A stretch of 12,229 bases of DNA from Anaerolineales bacterium UBA5069 (GTDB lineage: Bacteria; Chloroflexota; Anaerolineae; Caldilineales; Caldilineaceae), in NCBI GenBank assembly GCA_002415895.1, contig DIAV01000213.1, positions 12,765-24,993 on the forward strand, given 5' to 3'. Position numbers and translations under genes: made by a program. Positions 1-6,470 of the stretch are shown here, piece after piece (position 1 is the stretch's first letter; every line of letters begins with the position of its first letter). The notes beneath the pieces were generated by a model, which worked only from the letters and a program-made list of their open reading frames with translations, ran no database searches and was not told the origin of the DNA.

Positions 1-54
1 ATCATTGGGAAGGAGGGTGATAGGTCAAGAAGATGACAGGTTTAGAGTCCGAAT

Positions 55-69
55 GCAGCGCGCCGCTGC
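55..69 (-). terminator. Small GC hairpin just after the methyltransferase stop
   Basis: GCAGCG and CGCTGC pair around a 3-nt loop, starting 4 nt past the stop codon on the minus strand. No T-tract follows, so it is at best a weak transcript end or a stabilising hairpin. The remaining bases 1-54 show no gene. Confidence 0.25.
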
Positions 70-73
70 GGAT

Positions 74-874
74 TCACACAATGCCTTGCACAGCCCATGC
101 GCGCATTGCCAGCACAATGGATCCATCGGCCTGGCGTGGCAGATGCTGCGCAAGATAGTCACGAATTGCCTCGCGCTCGGCGGGCGGACGGGTATAAAGA
201 TATGCGGGCGAAGGAAAGCGCCCACCAGCCACAAAGGGTTGCCAGTAATCATCAAAATCGGCAAAGTGCGCCTCGGCCTCAATTGCGGCTGACGCCACAT
301 TGCTGAAGCCGTTCTCCGCAAACAAGGCATGCAGCGCATTGGGCCGGCAGAGCGGAAAACGGGGACCTTCGTCGGCCGCGCGCGCCGCCTCATTCACAGC
401 AATCGCCGCATCCCAAAAGTAGCGCAGCCACTCCATGCGCTCGGCATAGTCCCACACGTAGAGGGCAACGCGTGCGCCGGGCGCTGCCACACGCCGCACT
501 TCGGCCAGTGCGGCCACGGGGTCGGGCAGAAAGTTGAAGACAAGGCCGGAGACCACGCCATCATATGCATGATCATCCGCCGGGATTGCAGTGGCCGTAC
601 CCACTGCAAAGCGCACGCGCGCATCATTCAGAAGTTGCCCGGCGTAATCCACAAAGGCAGGCGCAGGGTCTACGCCAAAAACCTCGGCGGGGGCGCAACA
701 GTCGACAAGCGCGCCGCAGAGCGCACCGGAGCCACAGCCAACATCCACCCAGCGCAGGCCGGCAGGCGGCGCCAGCCAGCGCAGAAACTCGGCCGCGACA
801 AGGCGGCTCCAGCGCCCCATATACTGCTCATAGAGTGCGCCACCCGCCCACGCCTCGCCCGCAAGAGTTGCCAT
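74..874 (-). CDS. Class I SAM-dependent methyltransferase (Methyltransf_11/UbiE-like)
   Basis: The 266-residue product has the Rossmann-type methyltransferase fold. Motif I, VDVGCGSG, lies at residues 43-50. The acidic residue that would bind the SAM ribose is D69 in GVDPAP. A later strand and loop (PADDHAYDGVVSG, about 98-110) is followed by the 'ALAEVRRVAAPGARVALYVWDY' region (about 122-143), which matches the post-motif helix and strand of the Methyltransf_11 family. No signal peptide or membrane segment is visible, so it is probably cytosolic. The substrate cannot be read from sequence; relatives act on small molecules, quinones or lipids. The ATG at 874 was chosen because GGGAG lies about 9 nt upstream and the fold begins soon after; an in-frame extension upstream to 919 has no such support. 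It lies 81 nt downstream of the aldo/keto reductase gene on the same strand and may be co-transcribed with it. Confidence 0.88.
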   Translation of the reverse strand: MATLAGEAWAGGALYEQYMGRWSRLVAAEFLRWLAPPAGLRWVDVGCGSGALCGALVDCCAPAEVFGVDPAPAFVDYAGQLLNDARVRFAVGTATAIPADDHAYDGVVSGLVFNFLPDPVAALAEVRRVAAPGARVALYVWDYAERMEWLRYFWDAAIAVNEAARAADEGPRFPLCRPNALHALFAENGFSNVASAAIEAEAHFADFDDYWQPFVAGGRFPSPAYLYTRPPAEREAIRDYLAQHLPRQADGSIVLAMRAWAVQGIV

Positions 875-955
875 GTTCCACTCCCTTGAACGAACACGAT
901 GGCCGTCGGGGGCGCCCACGCCTCAAACAATGATCCCCATCTCGCAATCCCGCTG

Positions 956-1927
956 CTACTGGCTCCACGCGGTCGGCTCGCGGTCCCAGCGATGGGCACG
1001 CAGCGCTTCGTGCAGCGCCGCGGGCAGCGGGCCGGCATTGCTCGTGGCGATGTTCTCGCGCACGTGCTTCGCCTTGCGCATACCGGGAATAATCGTGCTC
1101 ACCGTCGGTTCGTTGAGGATGAAGCGCATGGCCATCTGCGCCATATTCATGTCCGCGGGGATGAGCGGGCGCAGTGCCTCGGCGCGGTCAACGCTGGCGT
1201 TGAGGTTCTCGGGCACAAAGTAGGTGTTGCGCCAGTCGCCCGCGGGCCAGGTGGATTGCTTGGTGAGGGTGCCCGTCAACGTGCCCTCGTCATAGGGCAC
1301 GCGTGCGATCACGGCGACGTCGTGCGCGCGGCACGCGGGGAAGAGTGCATCTTCCGGATTCTGGTCAAAGATATTGTAGATCACCTGCACGGCGTCAATC
1401 AGCCCGCTGTTGACGGCTTCCACGCCATTCCACGGCTCCCAGCGGTTGATGCTGATGCCAATGGCGCTGAAGAGCCCCTGGCGGCGCAGGTCATCCACCT
1501 TGCTCGCCCAGCGATCGTCGTGCGTCCACGAGTCTTCCCACGTGTGAAACTGGAAGAGGTCAAACGAATCGAGGCCGGCGTTGCGCAGGCTCCACTCCAC
1601 ATACTGCTCAATGTGATCGGGCGGAAAGCAATCATCCAGCGTAAAGGCGCGGCGGCTGGGCCACTTGAAGTTCTTGGGCGGCAGCTTGGTGGCCGTATAG
1701 AGGCGCGTATTGGGGTTGGCACGCACAAGGCGACCCAGCAGCCCCTCGCTGTGGCCCGCCCCATACCCCCATGCGGTGTCAAAGAAGTTGCAGCCCAGAT
1801 CAACCGACAGTTGCAGCGACGCGAGCGACTCATCATCTTCGGAGCCGGACCAGCCACCCATGCCCCACATGCCGTAGCCAACCTCGCTCACGTTCCAGCC
1901 CATACGACCAAAGCGTCGATAATTCAC
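956..1927 (-). CDS. Aldo/keto reductase
   Basis: An NAD(P)H-dependent oxidoreductase of the (beta/alpha)8 aldo/keto reductase family, about 323 residues, a normal length. Numbered from the GTG at 1930, the catalytic tetrad is visible as D51 and Y56 in FFDTAWGYG, K82 in TATKLPP and H129 in FQFHTW. The C-terminal half carries the nucleotide-binding part, ending in a VSTIIPGMRKAKHVRENI stretch typical of the family (often written 'IPG...v.eN'). The physiological carbonyl substrate is unknown; relatives reduce aldehydes, ketones or sugars. Two adjacent GTG codons (1930 and 1927) can start the protein. AGGAGG at 1934-1939 leaves 3 nt to the first and 6 nt to the second, so 1927 is preferred. It is divergent from the PPK2 gene and followed by the methyltransferase gene on the same strand. 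Confidence 0.93.
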   Translation of the reverse strand: MNYRRFGRMGWNVSEVGYGMWGMGGWSGSEDDESLASLQLSVDLGCNFFDTAWGYGAGHSEGLLGRLVRANPNTRLYTATKLPPKNFKWPSRRAFTLDDCFPPDHIEQYVEWSLRNAGLDSFDLFQFHTWEDSWTHDDRWASKVDDLRRQGLFSAIGISINRWEPWNGVEAVNSGLIDAVQVIYNIFDQNPEDALFPACRAHDVAVIARVPYDEGTLTGTLTKQSTWPAGDWRNTYFVPENLNASVDRAEALRPLIPADMNMAQMAMRFILNEPTVSTIIPGMRKAKHVRENIATSNAGPLPAALHEALRAHRWDREPTAWSQ

Positions 1928-1977
1928 CACGCGCCTCCTCTATGCGATGCTTCCGGGGGATATCGGCTTGCGGGTTG

Positions 1978-2007
1978 TTGCATCGCAGCACCGCGTTCGG
2001 TTACGAT
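1978..2007 (+). promoter_or_regulatory. Candidate weak promoter for the PPK2 gene
   Basis: TTGCAT (1978-1983) and TACGAT (2002-2007) are separated by 18 bp. The -35 matches the consensus in only three positions. The -10 lies inside a motif, CGGTTACRATRG, that recurs upstream of the phosphoglucomutase gene. The leader would be about 125 nt. Together with the divergent minus-strand element, this accounts for the gap 1931-2138. Confidence 0.3.
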
Positions 2008-2018
2008 GGAATCCGTTC

Positions 2019-2027
2019 ATTCTAGCA
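2019..2027 (-). promoter_or_regulatory. Candidate extended -10 promoter for the aldo/keto reductase gene
   Basis: Read on the minus strand, TGC-TAGAAT is an extended -10 element one base from TATAAT. No good -35 lies 16-18 bp upstream, as is usual for extended -10 promoters. Transcription would start near 2012, giving a leader of about 85 nt. Inference from sequence only. Confidence 0.35.
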
Positions 2028-2138
2028 CAGCCACGGCCCTGGCACGAGGGTCGACGCCACGGTATGGCGGGGGCAGGCTCCAATGAACAATCACCCCGAC
2101 CGCGCAAACCCCGCACGCGCACACATGGAGGGCATTTG

Positions 2139-2993
2139 ATGGGCAAAAAGCATGCAAATGAGGCTAATGTAGACTGGCAGTCAATCAGCATGAAGCAGTA
2201 CCGCGTTGAGCCCGACACCAAAGTCAAGCTCGACAATTGGGACCCCAACGACAAGAGCCAGTTCGACATTAGCAAGGACGACGCCGCGCCACTGCTGGCA
2301 GCCATGAATACGCGCCTGGAAGAGCTGCAGGAATTGCTCTATGCCGAGGGCAAACACAAGGTGCTGGTTGTGCTGCAGGCGCTGGACACGGGCGGCAAGG
2401 ATGGCACAATTCGCCACGTCTTTGAGGGTGTCAATCCCGCCGGTGTCACGGTTGCCCCCTTTGGCGTGCCCACGGCTGAAGAGCTGGCGCACGATTACCT
2501 CTGGCGCGTGCACAAACGCACCCCCGGCCGCGGGCAAATGGTCATCTTCAACCGCAGCCACTACGAGGATGTGCTGGTTGTGCGTGTGGAGGGGCTTGTC
2601 CCCGAAAAGGTGTGGAAGCGGCGCTACGCGCAGATCAACGAGTTTGAGCAGATGCTGGCCGAAGAGGGCACAACCATCGTCAAGTTCTACCTGCACATCG
2701 ATCTGGATGAGCAGAAGCAGCGCTTGCAGGAGCGTCTCGATGACCCCAGCAAGCAGTGGAAATTTGCGATTGGCGATTTGGCCACGCGCGCCAAGTGGCC
2801 TGCCTACATCGATGCGTACGAGGCTGTGCTCAGCAAGACAAGCACAACCTATGCGCCGTGGTATGTCGTCCCCGCCAACCGCAAGTGGTATCGCAACCTG
2901 GTCATCTCCAAGGTGCTCATCGACACACTGGAGCGCCTTGAGATGAGCTACCCCGCACCCGAAGAGGGACTCGACAAGGTTGTCATCGTCTAA
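2139..2993 (+). CDS. ppk2: Polyphosphate kinase 2, class III-like (polyphosphate:AMP/ADP phosphotransferase)
   Basis: The 284-residue cytosolic enzyme moves phosphate from polyphosphate to nucleotides. The PPK2 P-loop (LDTGGKDGT, residues 82-90, K87 binding phosphate) is followed by the Walker B-like block FNRSHYEDVLVVRV (137-150). The HYEDVLVVRV form, in place of the WYNR form of class I/II enzymes, and the N-terminal 'YRVEP...VKLDNWDP' block match the class III/TIGR03709 group, whose studied members phosphorylate both AMP and ADP. A lid region follows near 199-210 (DDPSKQWKF). The ATG at 2139 is preceded by GGAGG with 7 nt spacing. The frame is open further upstream, but that stretch reads as unstructured non-coding sequence. 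The phosphodiesterase gene follows 85 nt downstream on the same strand. Family assignment is firm; substrate class is by motif resemblance. Confidence 0.94.
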   Translation: MGKKHANEANVDWQSISMKQYRVEPDTKVKLDNWDPNDKSQFDISKDDAAPLLAAMNTRLEELQELLYAEGKHKVLVVLQALDTGGKDGTIRHVFEGVNPAGVTVAPFGVPTAEELAHDYLWRVHKRTPGRGQMVIFNRSHYEDVLVVRVEGLVPEKVWKRRYAQINEFEQMLAEEGTTIVKFYLHIDLDEQKQRLQERLDDPSKQWKFAIGDLATRAKWPAYIDAYEAVLSKTSTTYAPWYVVPANRKWYRNLVISKVLIDTLERLEMSYPAPEEGLDKVVIV

Positions 2994-3003
2994 ATTGAAG
3001 CCG

Positions 3004-3017
3004 CAGCAAAAGCTGCA
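3004..3017 (+). terminator. Short hairpin after the PPK2 gene
   Basis: GCAGC-AAAA-GCTGC forms a 5-bp stem with a 4-nt loop 10 nt past the PPK2 stop. No T-run follows, so it is unlikely to stop all transcription into the next gene. Confidence 0.25.
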
Positions 3018-3044
3018 CGACTTGACGCAAGGACGCGCCATTTA

Positions 3045-3060
3045 GTTGACTCACGTCAAC
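3045..3060. promoter_or_regulatory. 16-bp palindrome upstream of the phosphodiesterase gene
   Basis: GTTGAC-TCAC-GTCAAC is a perfect 6-bp inverted repeat with a 4-bp centre, ending 18 nt before the preferred ATG at 3079. It could be a dimeric repressor site or a small hairpin over the ribosome site. No regulator for it is identifiable here. Confidence 0.3.
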
Positions 3061-3078
3061 AAAGCGAGCCATCTCCCT

Positions 3079-3885
3079 ATGACATGGAACCCTGTTCTCT
3101 TTGTGATGATTGACGGCCTGCGCCCCGATGTACGCGCCGCCGCAACGCTGCCTGCGCTGGATGGCCTGATCGCGCGCGGGGCGTCCACGCTCAGGGCGCA
3201 ATCCACCATGCCGTCGATCACGCTGCCCTGCCACATGACGATCTTCCACAGCGTGCCCCCTGCGCGCCACGGCATTACCTCAAACAACTGGCAACCCATG
3301 GCGCGCCCCCTGCCCGGGCTGATTGAGCAGGCCAAGGCGCATGACAAGCGCAGCATTGCCATCTACAACTGGGAGCCGCTGCGCGACCTGAGCCGCCCCG
3401 AGATTCTCGAGTTCGCCTGGTGTCGCAATGCCATCTACCAGGCCGACGGTGACGACATTTTGACGGATGCTGTGCTGCAATACCTGCCCAACCTGCAGCC
3501 CGACTTTGCCTTCATCTACCTGGGCACAGTCGACACGGCGGGCCACTACTACGGCTGGATGAGCGACGGCTATCTGCGCCAGGCAGAACGCGTTGATGGC
3601 TGCCTTGCGCGCATTCTGGCCGCGCTGCCGCCGTCGGCGCATGTGCTGGTGCACGCTGACCACGGCGGCCACGACCGTTCCCATGGCACCGACATGCCCG
3701 AAGATATGACAATACCGTGGGTGGTGGCGGGGCCGCGCATCAAGCAGGGACACGTCATCACGCGCGCGGTGTCGCTGCTTGACACTGCGCCCACGCTGGC
3801 AGCCCTGCTCGACATGCCGCCCCACAAGGAGTGGGAGGGTACAGCCGTAACGGAAGCATTCGTGCAGGTCACGCCGGAGACGTGA
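3079..3885 (+). CDS. Alkaline-phosphatase-superfamily phosphodiesterase/nucleotide pyrophosphatase-like protein
   Basis: A compact 268-residue member of the type I phosphodiesterase/nucleotide pyrophosphatase group (PF01663-like). Two-metal site residues can be placed: D12 in VMIDGLRPD, the probable nucleophile T48 in PSITLPCH, D152 and H156 in VDTAGH, D194 and H195 in ADHGGH, and a last histidine at H198 or H202. There is no signal peptide, so it should be cytosolic. It would hydrolyse a phosphate mono- or diester; the true substrate is unknown. The ATG at 3079 is used because the first beta-strand starts at once, though its ribosome site is poor; a TTG at 3046 with AAGGA 12 nt upstream is the alternative. 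The stop codon lies inside a dispersed palindromic repeat that encodes the last residues QVTPET, so the C-terminus looks like inserted repeat DNA. Confidence 0.87.
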   Translation: MTWNPVLFVMIDGLRPDVRAAATLPALDGLIARGASTLRAQSTMPSITLPCHMTIFHSVPPARHGITSNNWQPMARPLPGLIEQAKAHDKRSIAIYNWEPLRDLSRPEILEFAWCRNAIYQADGDDILTDAVLQYLPNLQPDFAFIYLGTVDTAGHYYGWMSDGYLRQAERVDGCLARILAALPPSAHVLVHADHGGHDRSHGTDMPEDMTIPWVVAGPRIKQGHVITRAVSLLDTAPTLAALLDMPPHKEWEGTAVTEAFVQVTPET

Positions 3886-3891
3886 CCTGCA
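3863..3891 (+). repeat. Dispersed palindromic repeat, copy A, overlapping the end of the phosphodiesterase gene
   Basis: Core GTCACGCCGGAGACGTGAC at 3868-3886. With flanks it makes perfect 11-bp arms, TGCAGGTCACG and CGTGACCTGCA, around a 7-nt loop. The TGA stop of the gene is at 3883-3885, inside the right arm. The same 19-bp core occurs three more times at 6393-6489. Confidence 0.9.
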
Positions 3892-3933
3892 ACGAGGACG
3901 GCGGTGCGTCTTGCGCGCACCGCCATCCTCGTT
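3891..3933. terminator. Strong hairpin between convergent genes
   Basis: Two 18-nt arms (3891-3908 and 3916-3933) pair with one mismatch around a 7-nt loop; the left arm begins AACGAGGAC and the right arm ends TCCTCGTT. It sits between the phosphodiesterase stop (3885) and the aminotransferase stop (3969), so it can serve both strands. The T-tract is poor on either side, so efficiency is uncertain, but stem strength and position favour a bidirectional terminator. Confidence 0.7.
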
Positions 3934-3968
3934 GTTGACAACTATTCACTAGGGGAAGCAGCCTGCGC

Positions 3969-5306
3969 CTAACCCAGCAGTTCGTTCTCGGCCTGCGTAA
4001 TCGCGAAATCCATAATCTGCAGCGCCTCATCCACCTCGTCGCGCGTGACCACCAGCGGCGGAATCACACGCATGGCGTTGTAGCCGCAGCCCATGAGCAG
4101 CAGCCCATGCTCAAAGGCAATTTCCTCCACGCGGTTGCGCAGTTCCGGCGCAACTTCCTTGGTAGCCTTATCCTTCACAAACTCCACGCCAATCATCAAG
4201 CCAATGCCGCGCACCTCGCCCATGCTGGGGTGCCCTTCAGCCATGAGCTTGAGCTGCGCCAGCATATAATTACCCTGCTCTTCGGCATTGCGCAGGCCGC
4301 CGTTTTCCAACACCTCAATCGTGGCCAGCGCAGCGGCGCAAGCCAGCGGGTTGCCGCCATAGGTGTTGCCATGCGCGCCCACGGGCATGGTCATCACACT
4401 CTGCTTGCCCACAAAGCCGCCCAGCGGCATACCGCTGGCAATGCCCTTGGCTGTGCAAATGATATCCGGCTCCACACCGTAGTGCTCAATCGCCCACCAG
4501 CGCCCCGTGCGCCCCATGCCCGTCTGCACCTCATCGGCAATCAGCAAAATCCCGTGCTTGTCGCAGAGCTCGCGCAGACGCGGGAAGAAGTGCGGCGGCG
4601 GCACCACATAGCCCCCCTCGCCCTGAATCGGCTCAACAAGGATACCTGCCACATCGTTGGGCGGGGCAACCGTCTTGAAGATAACCTGCTCAATGTAGGT
4701 AACAACGGTGTCGCCATAGTCGCCGTCACCCGGCTGCATGGCCAGGAGTTGCCTGTAGGGATTGGGGAAGGGCACATGCGTCACATCGCTGGAGGTGGCA
4801 AAGCCGCGCCGCTGCGCGACCTTGCTGGCGGTGAAACTCAGTGAACCCTGCGTGCGCCCGTGAAAGCCGCCGAGAAAACCAATGAAACGCGGCCGCCCTG
4901 TGTGATAACGGGCCGCCTTGATGGCACCCTCCACCGCCTCCGTGCCCGAGTTGCCCAGGAAGGTGTAGGCAGGCTCATCAAAGGGGGCAATTTCGTCCAT
5001 GCGCTCGCTCAACTCCACCCATTTCTCATGGTAGAAGTCCGACGAAATGTGCATGAACTTCTCAGCCTGCTTCTGGATGGCGCTCACAACATGGGGGTGG
5101 CTGTGGCCCGTGGAGTTGACGGCAATGCCCGCCACGAAATCGAGATAACGGTTGCCATCCACATCATAGACTTCTGTGCCACGGCCATGGTCCATGACGA
5201 AATCTGCCACACGCCCATAGGCGGGCGAAACGACTTTGCGATCACGCTCGAGAATGGCACGTGCTTTGGGACCAGGTACATTGAGGCGGGTAATTTCGCG
5301 GGACAT
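3969..5306 (-). CDS. Class III PLP aminotransferase, acetylornithine/4-aminobutyrate family
   Basis: A PLP enzyme of about 445 residues and normal family length. Numbered from the first ATG (5309), GNSGTEA (119-125) binds the cofactor phosphate, E226 lies in VEPIQGEGG, D259 in IADEVQTG pairs with the pyridine nitrogen, K288 in CTAKGIASG is the Schiff-base lysine, and T316 in GNTYGGN completes the phosphate site across the dimer. The N-terminal PGPKARAILERDRK block resembles the acetylornithine-family omega-aminotransferases and racemases of thermophiles, so GABA, ornithine, lysine or a branched amino acid are possible substrates; it should not be called ArgD on this evidence. Two tandem ATGs exist; AGGTG at 5314-5318 is 7 nt from 5306 and only 4 nt from 5309, so 5306 is preferred. 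It lies downstream of the IclR gene on the same strand. Confidence 0.92.
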   Translation of the reverse strand: MSREITRLNVPGPKARAILERDRKVVSPAYGRVADFVMDHGRGTEVYDVDGNRYLDFVAGIAVNSTGHSHPHVVSAIQKQAEKFMHISSDFYHEKWVELSERMDEIAPFDEPAYTFLGNSGTEAVEGAIKAARYHTGRPRFIGFLGGFHGRTQGSLSFTASKVAQRRGFATSSDVTHVPFPNPYRQLLAMQPGDGDYGDTVVTYIEQVIFKTVAPPNDVAGILVEPIQGEGGYVVPPPHFFPRLRELCDKHGILLIADEVQTGMGRTGRWWAIEHYGVEPDIICTAKGIASGMPLGGFVGKQSVMTMPVGAHGNTYGGNPLACAAALATIEVLENGGLRNAEEQGNYMLAQLKLMAEGHPSMGEVRGIGLMIGVEFVKDKATKEVAPELRNRVEEIAFEHGLLLMGCGYNAMRVIPPLVVTRDEVDEALQIMDFAITQAENELLG

Positions 5307-5362
5307 CATCTTTCACCTCGGTTCAATTGAGTCGGCTGGCTGCGAAAATCGAAATGCTCAAG

Positions 5363-5414
5363 TGTGCGCGCACAACAGGCGCAATGCGTGTGAACGAAAT
5401 AGATGCATTTTCGT
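5363..5414. promoter_or_regulatory. Palindrome-rich leader upstream of the aminotransferase gene
   Basis: The 157-nt gap between the IclR gene and the aminotransferase gene contains a perfect 12-bp palindrome TGTGCGCGCACA (5363-5374) and an inverted repeat ACGAAA-N9-TTTCGT (5394-5399 and 5409-5414). Either could be an operator. No convincing -35/-10 pair was found, and neither matches the GTTTCA/TGAAAC operator at the IclR promoter. Confidence 0.3.
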
Positions 5415-5437
5415 GTAATTCTGTTTCTACGGTCCCA

Positions 5438-5454
5438 GCAAGGCCGGCGCTTGC
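5438..5454 (-). terminator. Weak hairpin downstream of the IclR gene
   Basis: GCAAG and CTTGC pair across a 7-nt loop 12 nt past the IclR stop on the minus strand. The stem is short and no T-run follows, so read-through into the aminotransferase gene is likely. Confidence 0.2.
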
Positions 5455-5466
5455 GCTCTGCGTTGG

Positions 5467-6288
5467 CTAGCGCGCGCCTAGTTCTCTTGAGATACGTGCG
5501 GCCGCGGCCTGCGTGCACGCCACGGCATGGGTAAGCGCCTCACCCACCAGCCGGCTGCCCGGGCCGCCAATGCTGACCGCCGCCACGACGTCGCCTGCGT
5601 GGTCCACAACAGGCGCGGCCACGGCTACAAAGCCCGCCTCAAGCTCATCCTCAGTAATCGCAACGCCTGCTGCGCGTAGGGGGCCAAGCTGCTCGCGCAG
5701 TGCCACGCGGGAGACAACGGTACGCGGGGCCAGGCGCTGCAGCGGGGCGGCCAGCGCCAGTGCCAATGCTTCAGGTTCGAGATGGGCGAGCAGAAGCTTG
5801 CCCGTCGCGGTGGCGTGCGCAGGCAAGCGCGCGCCCACATCCTGGGACATACCCAGCAAATGGCGGCTGGAGACCTCATCCAGAATCACGACCTCGCTCC
5901 CGGCGAGCACCTCAAGCGTGGTGGATTCGCCCGTTTGCTGGGCCAATGCCTCGAGCATGCGCCGGCTCACCGTGCGCAGATCATTGGAACGCATGGCGCA
6001 GCCACCCAGCACAATCAGCGTTGGCCCCAGACGGTAGCCCCCCGTGCGCGCGCTGCGCACGATGAAGCCTTCGCTCTCCAGTGCTGCAAGCAGCCGGTGC
6101 ACTGTGGCCTTATTCAGCCCCGTATATTGCGCCAGATCGCCCAGATTCCACTCGGGCTGGGCATCGCTAAAGCACTTGAGCAACATGAGCGCACGCGAAA
6201 CACTCTGCGCGCCGGGATATGCGCCGTTGCCACCCTCGACGTTGCCGGGCACTTCAAGCGCGGTTGTAACACTCTCAATTGGGCTCAC
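5467..6288 (-). CDS. IclR-family transcriptional regulator
   Basis: A 273-residue DNA-binding regulator. The winged helix-turn-helix spans about residues 28-88, from QSVSRALMLLKCF through LAQYTGLNKATVHRLLAALESEGF to the wing RTGGYRLG. The IclR effector domain fills the rest (about 105-270), with the usual TGESTTLEVL, ARLPAHATATGKLLLA and EDELEAGFVAVAAPV blocks. The effector cannot be inferred. The GTG at 6288 is preferred because AGCAGG lies 6 nt upstream; a TTG at 6315 would add nine residues but has no ribosome site. About 27 residues precede the HTH domain. A good promoter and a perfect IclR-type operator lie just upstream, so autoregulation is likely. Its closest downstream neighbour is the aminotransferase, a plausible but unproven target. 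Confidence 0.92.
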   Translation of the reverse strand: MSPIESVTTALEVPGNVEGGNGAYPGAQSVSRALMLLKCFSDAQPEWNLGDLAQYTGLNKATVHRLLAALESEGFIVRSARTGGYRLGPTLIVLGGCAMRSNDLRTVSRRMLEALAQQTGESTTLEVLAGSEVVILDEVSSRHLLGMSQDVGARLPAHATATGKLLLAHLEPEALALALAAPLQRLAPRTVVSRVALREQLGPLRAAGVAITEDELEAGFVAVAAPVVDHAGDVVAAVSIGGPGSRLVGEALTHAVACTQAAAARISRELGAR

Positions 6289-6319
6289 AATGAGCCTGCT
6301 CTCTGCACTCGCCAATGTG

Positions 6320-6356
6320 GTTTCATATTGTGAAACGATTGTACATCATGTGAAAC
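6320..6356. promoter_or_regulatory. IclR-type operator: perfect site plus degenerate second site
   Basis: GTTTCATATTGTGAAAC (6320-6336) is a perfect inverted repeat GTTTCA-N5-TGAAAC, the classical shape of IclR-family operators. A second TGAAAC (6351-6356) lies exactly 20 bp further, two helical turns away, with a poor partner arm (TGTACA, 3 of 6 matches). The first site covers the likely transcription start and the second covers the spacer of the promoter, so bound protein should block RNA polymerase. Confidence 0.65.
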
Positions 6357-6366
6357 AATCGCGCAA
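6338..6366 (-). promoter_or_regulatory. Promoter of the IclR-family gene
   Basis: On the minus strand, TTGCGC (6361-6366) and TACAAT (6338-6343) are separated by exactly 17 bp. Transcription would begin near 6331, about 43 nt before the GTG at 6288. The element is overlapped by two operator half-site arrays. Confidence 0.65.
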
Positions 6367-6386
6367 GTGCGCAAAATGGGCGTCTG

Positions 6387-6411
6387 TTGTAGGTCACGTC
6401 TCCGGCGTGAC
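6387..6411 (-). repeat. Dispersed palindromic repeat, copy B (inverted orientation)
   Basis: The reverse complement of the 19-bp core lies at 6393-6411, preceded by TTGTAG. This 25-bp unit is a perfect inverted match to 6442-6466 (copy C), separated by 30 bp, so the pair could form a long hairpin as well as the small internal ones. Confidence 0.88.
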
Positions 6412-6441
6412 GCCGTTGCTGTGGGTGGCTGCTACAACCTT

Positions 6442-6468
6442 GTCACGCCGGAGACGTGACCTACAACC
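6442..6468 (+). repeat. Dispersed palindromic repeat, copy C
   Basis: Core GTCACGCCGGAGACGTGAC at 6442-6460 followed by CTACAACC. Its core starts 29 bp before that of copy D, in the same orientation, and it is inverted relative to copy B. Internal arms GTCACG and CGTGAC give each copy its own hairpin. Confidence 0.88.
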
Positions 6469-6470
6469 GG

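Noticed and set aside
899..2086. Long plus-strand open frame (395 codons) opposite the aldo/keto reductase gene
   Set aside because: The minus strand holds a complete catalytic tetrad and a strong ribosome site; the plus-strand translation has no family features and is a GC-rich shadow.
1947..2138. N-terminal extension of the PPK2 gene
   Set aside because: It has no ribosome site or family similarity, and the ATG at 2139 has GGAGG at 7 nt spacing.
2181..3041. Long minus-strand open frame opposite the PPK2 gene
   Set aside because: PPK2 motifs and a GGAGG ribosome site are on the plus strand; the opposite frame is unlike any known family.
4107..4844. Plus-strand open frame within the aminotransferase gene
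   Set aside because: It is antisense to a gene with all PLP-binding residues, so it is a shadow frame.
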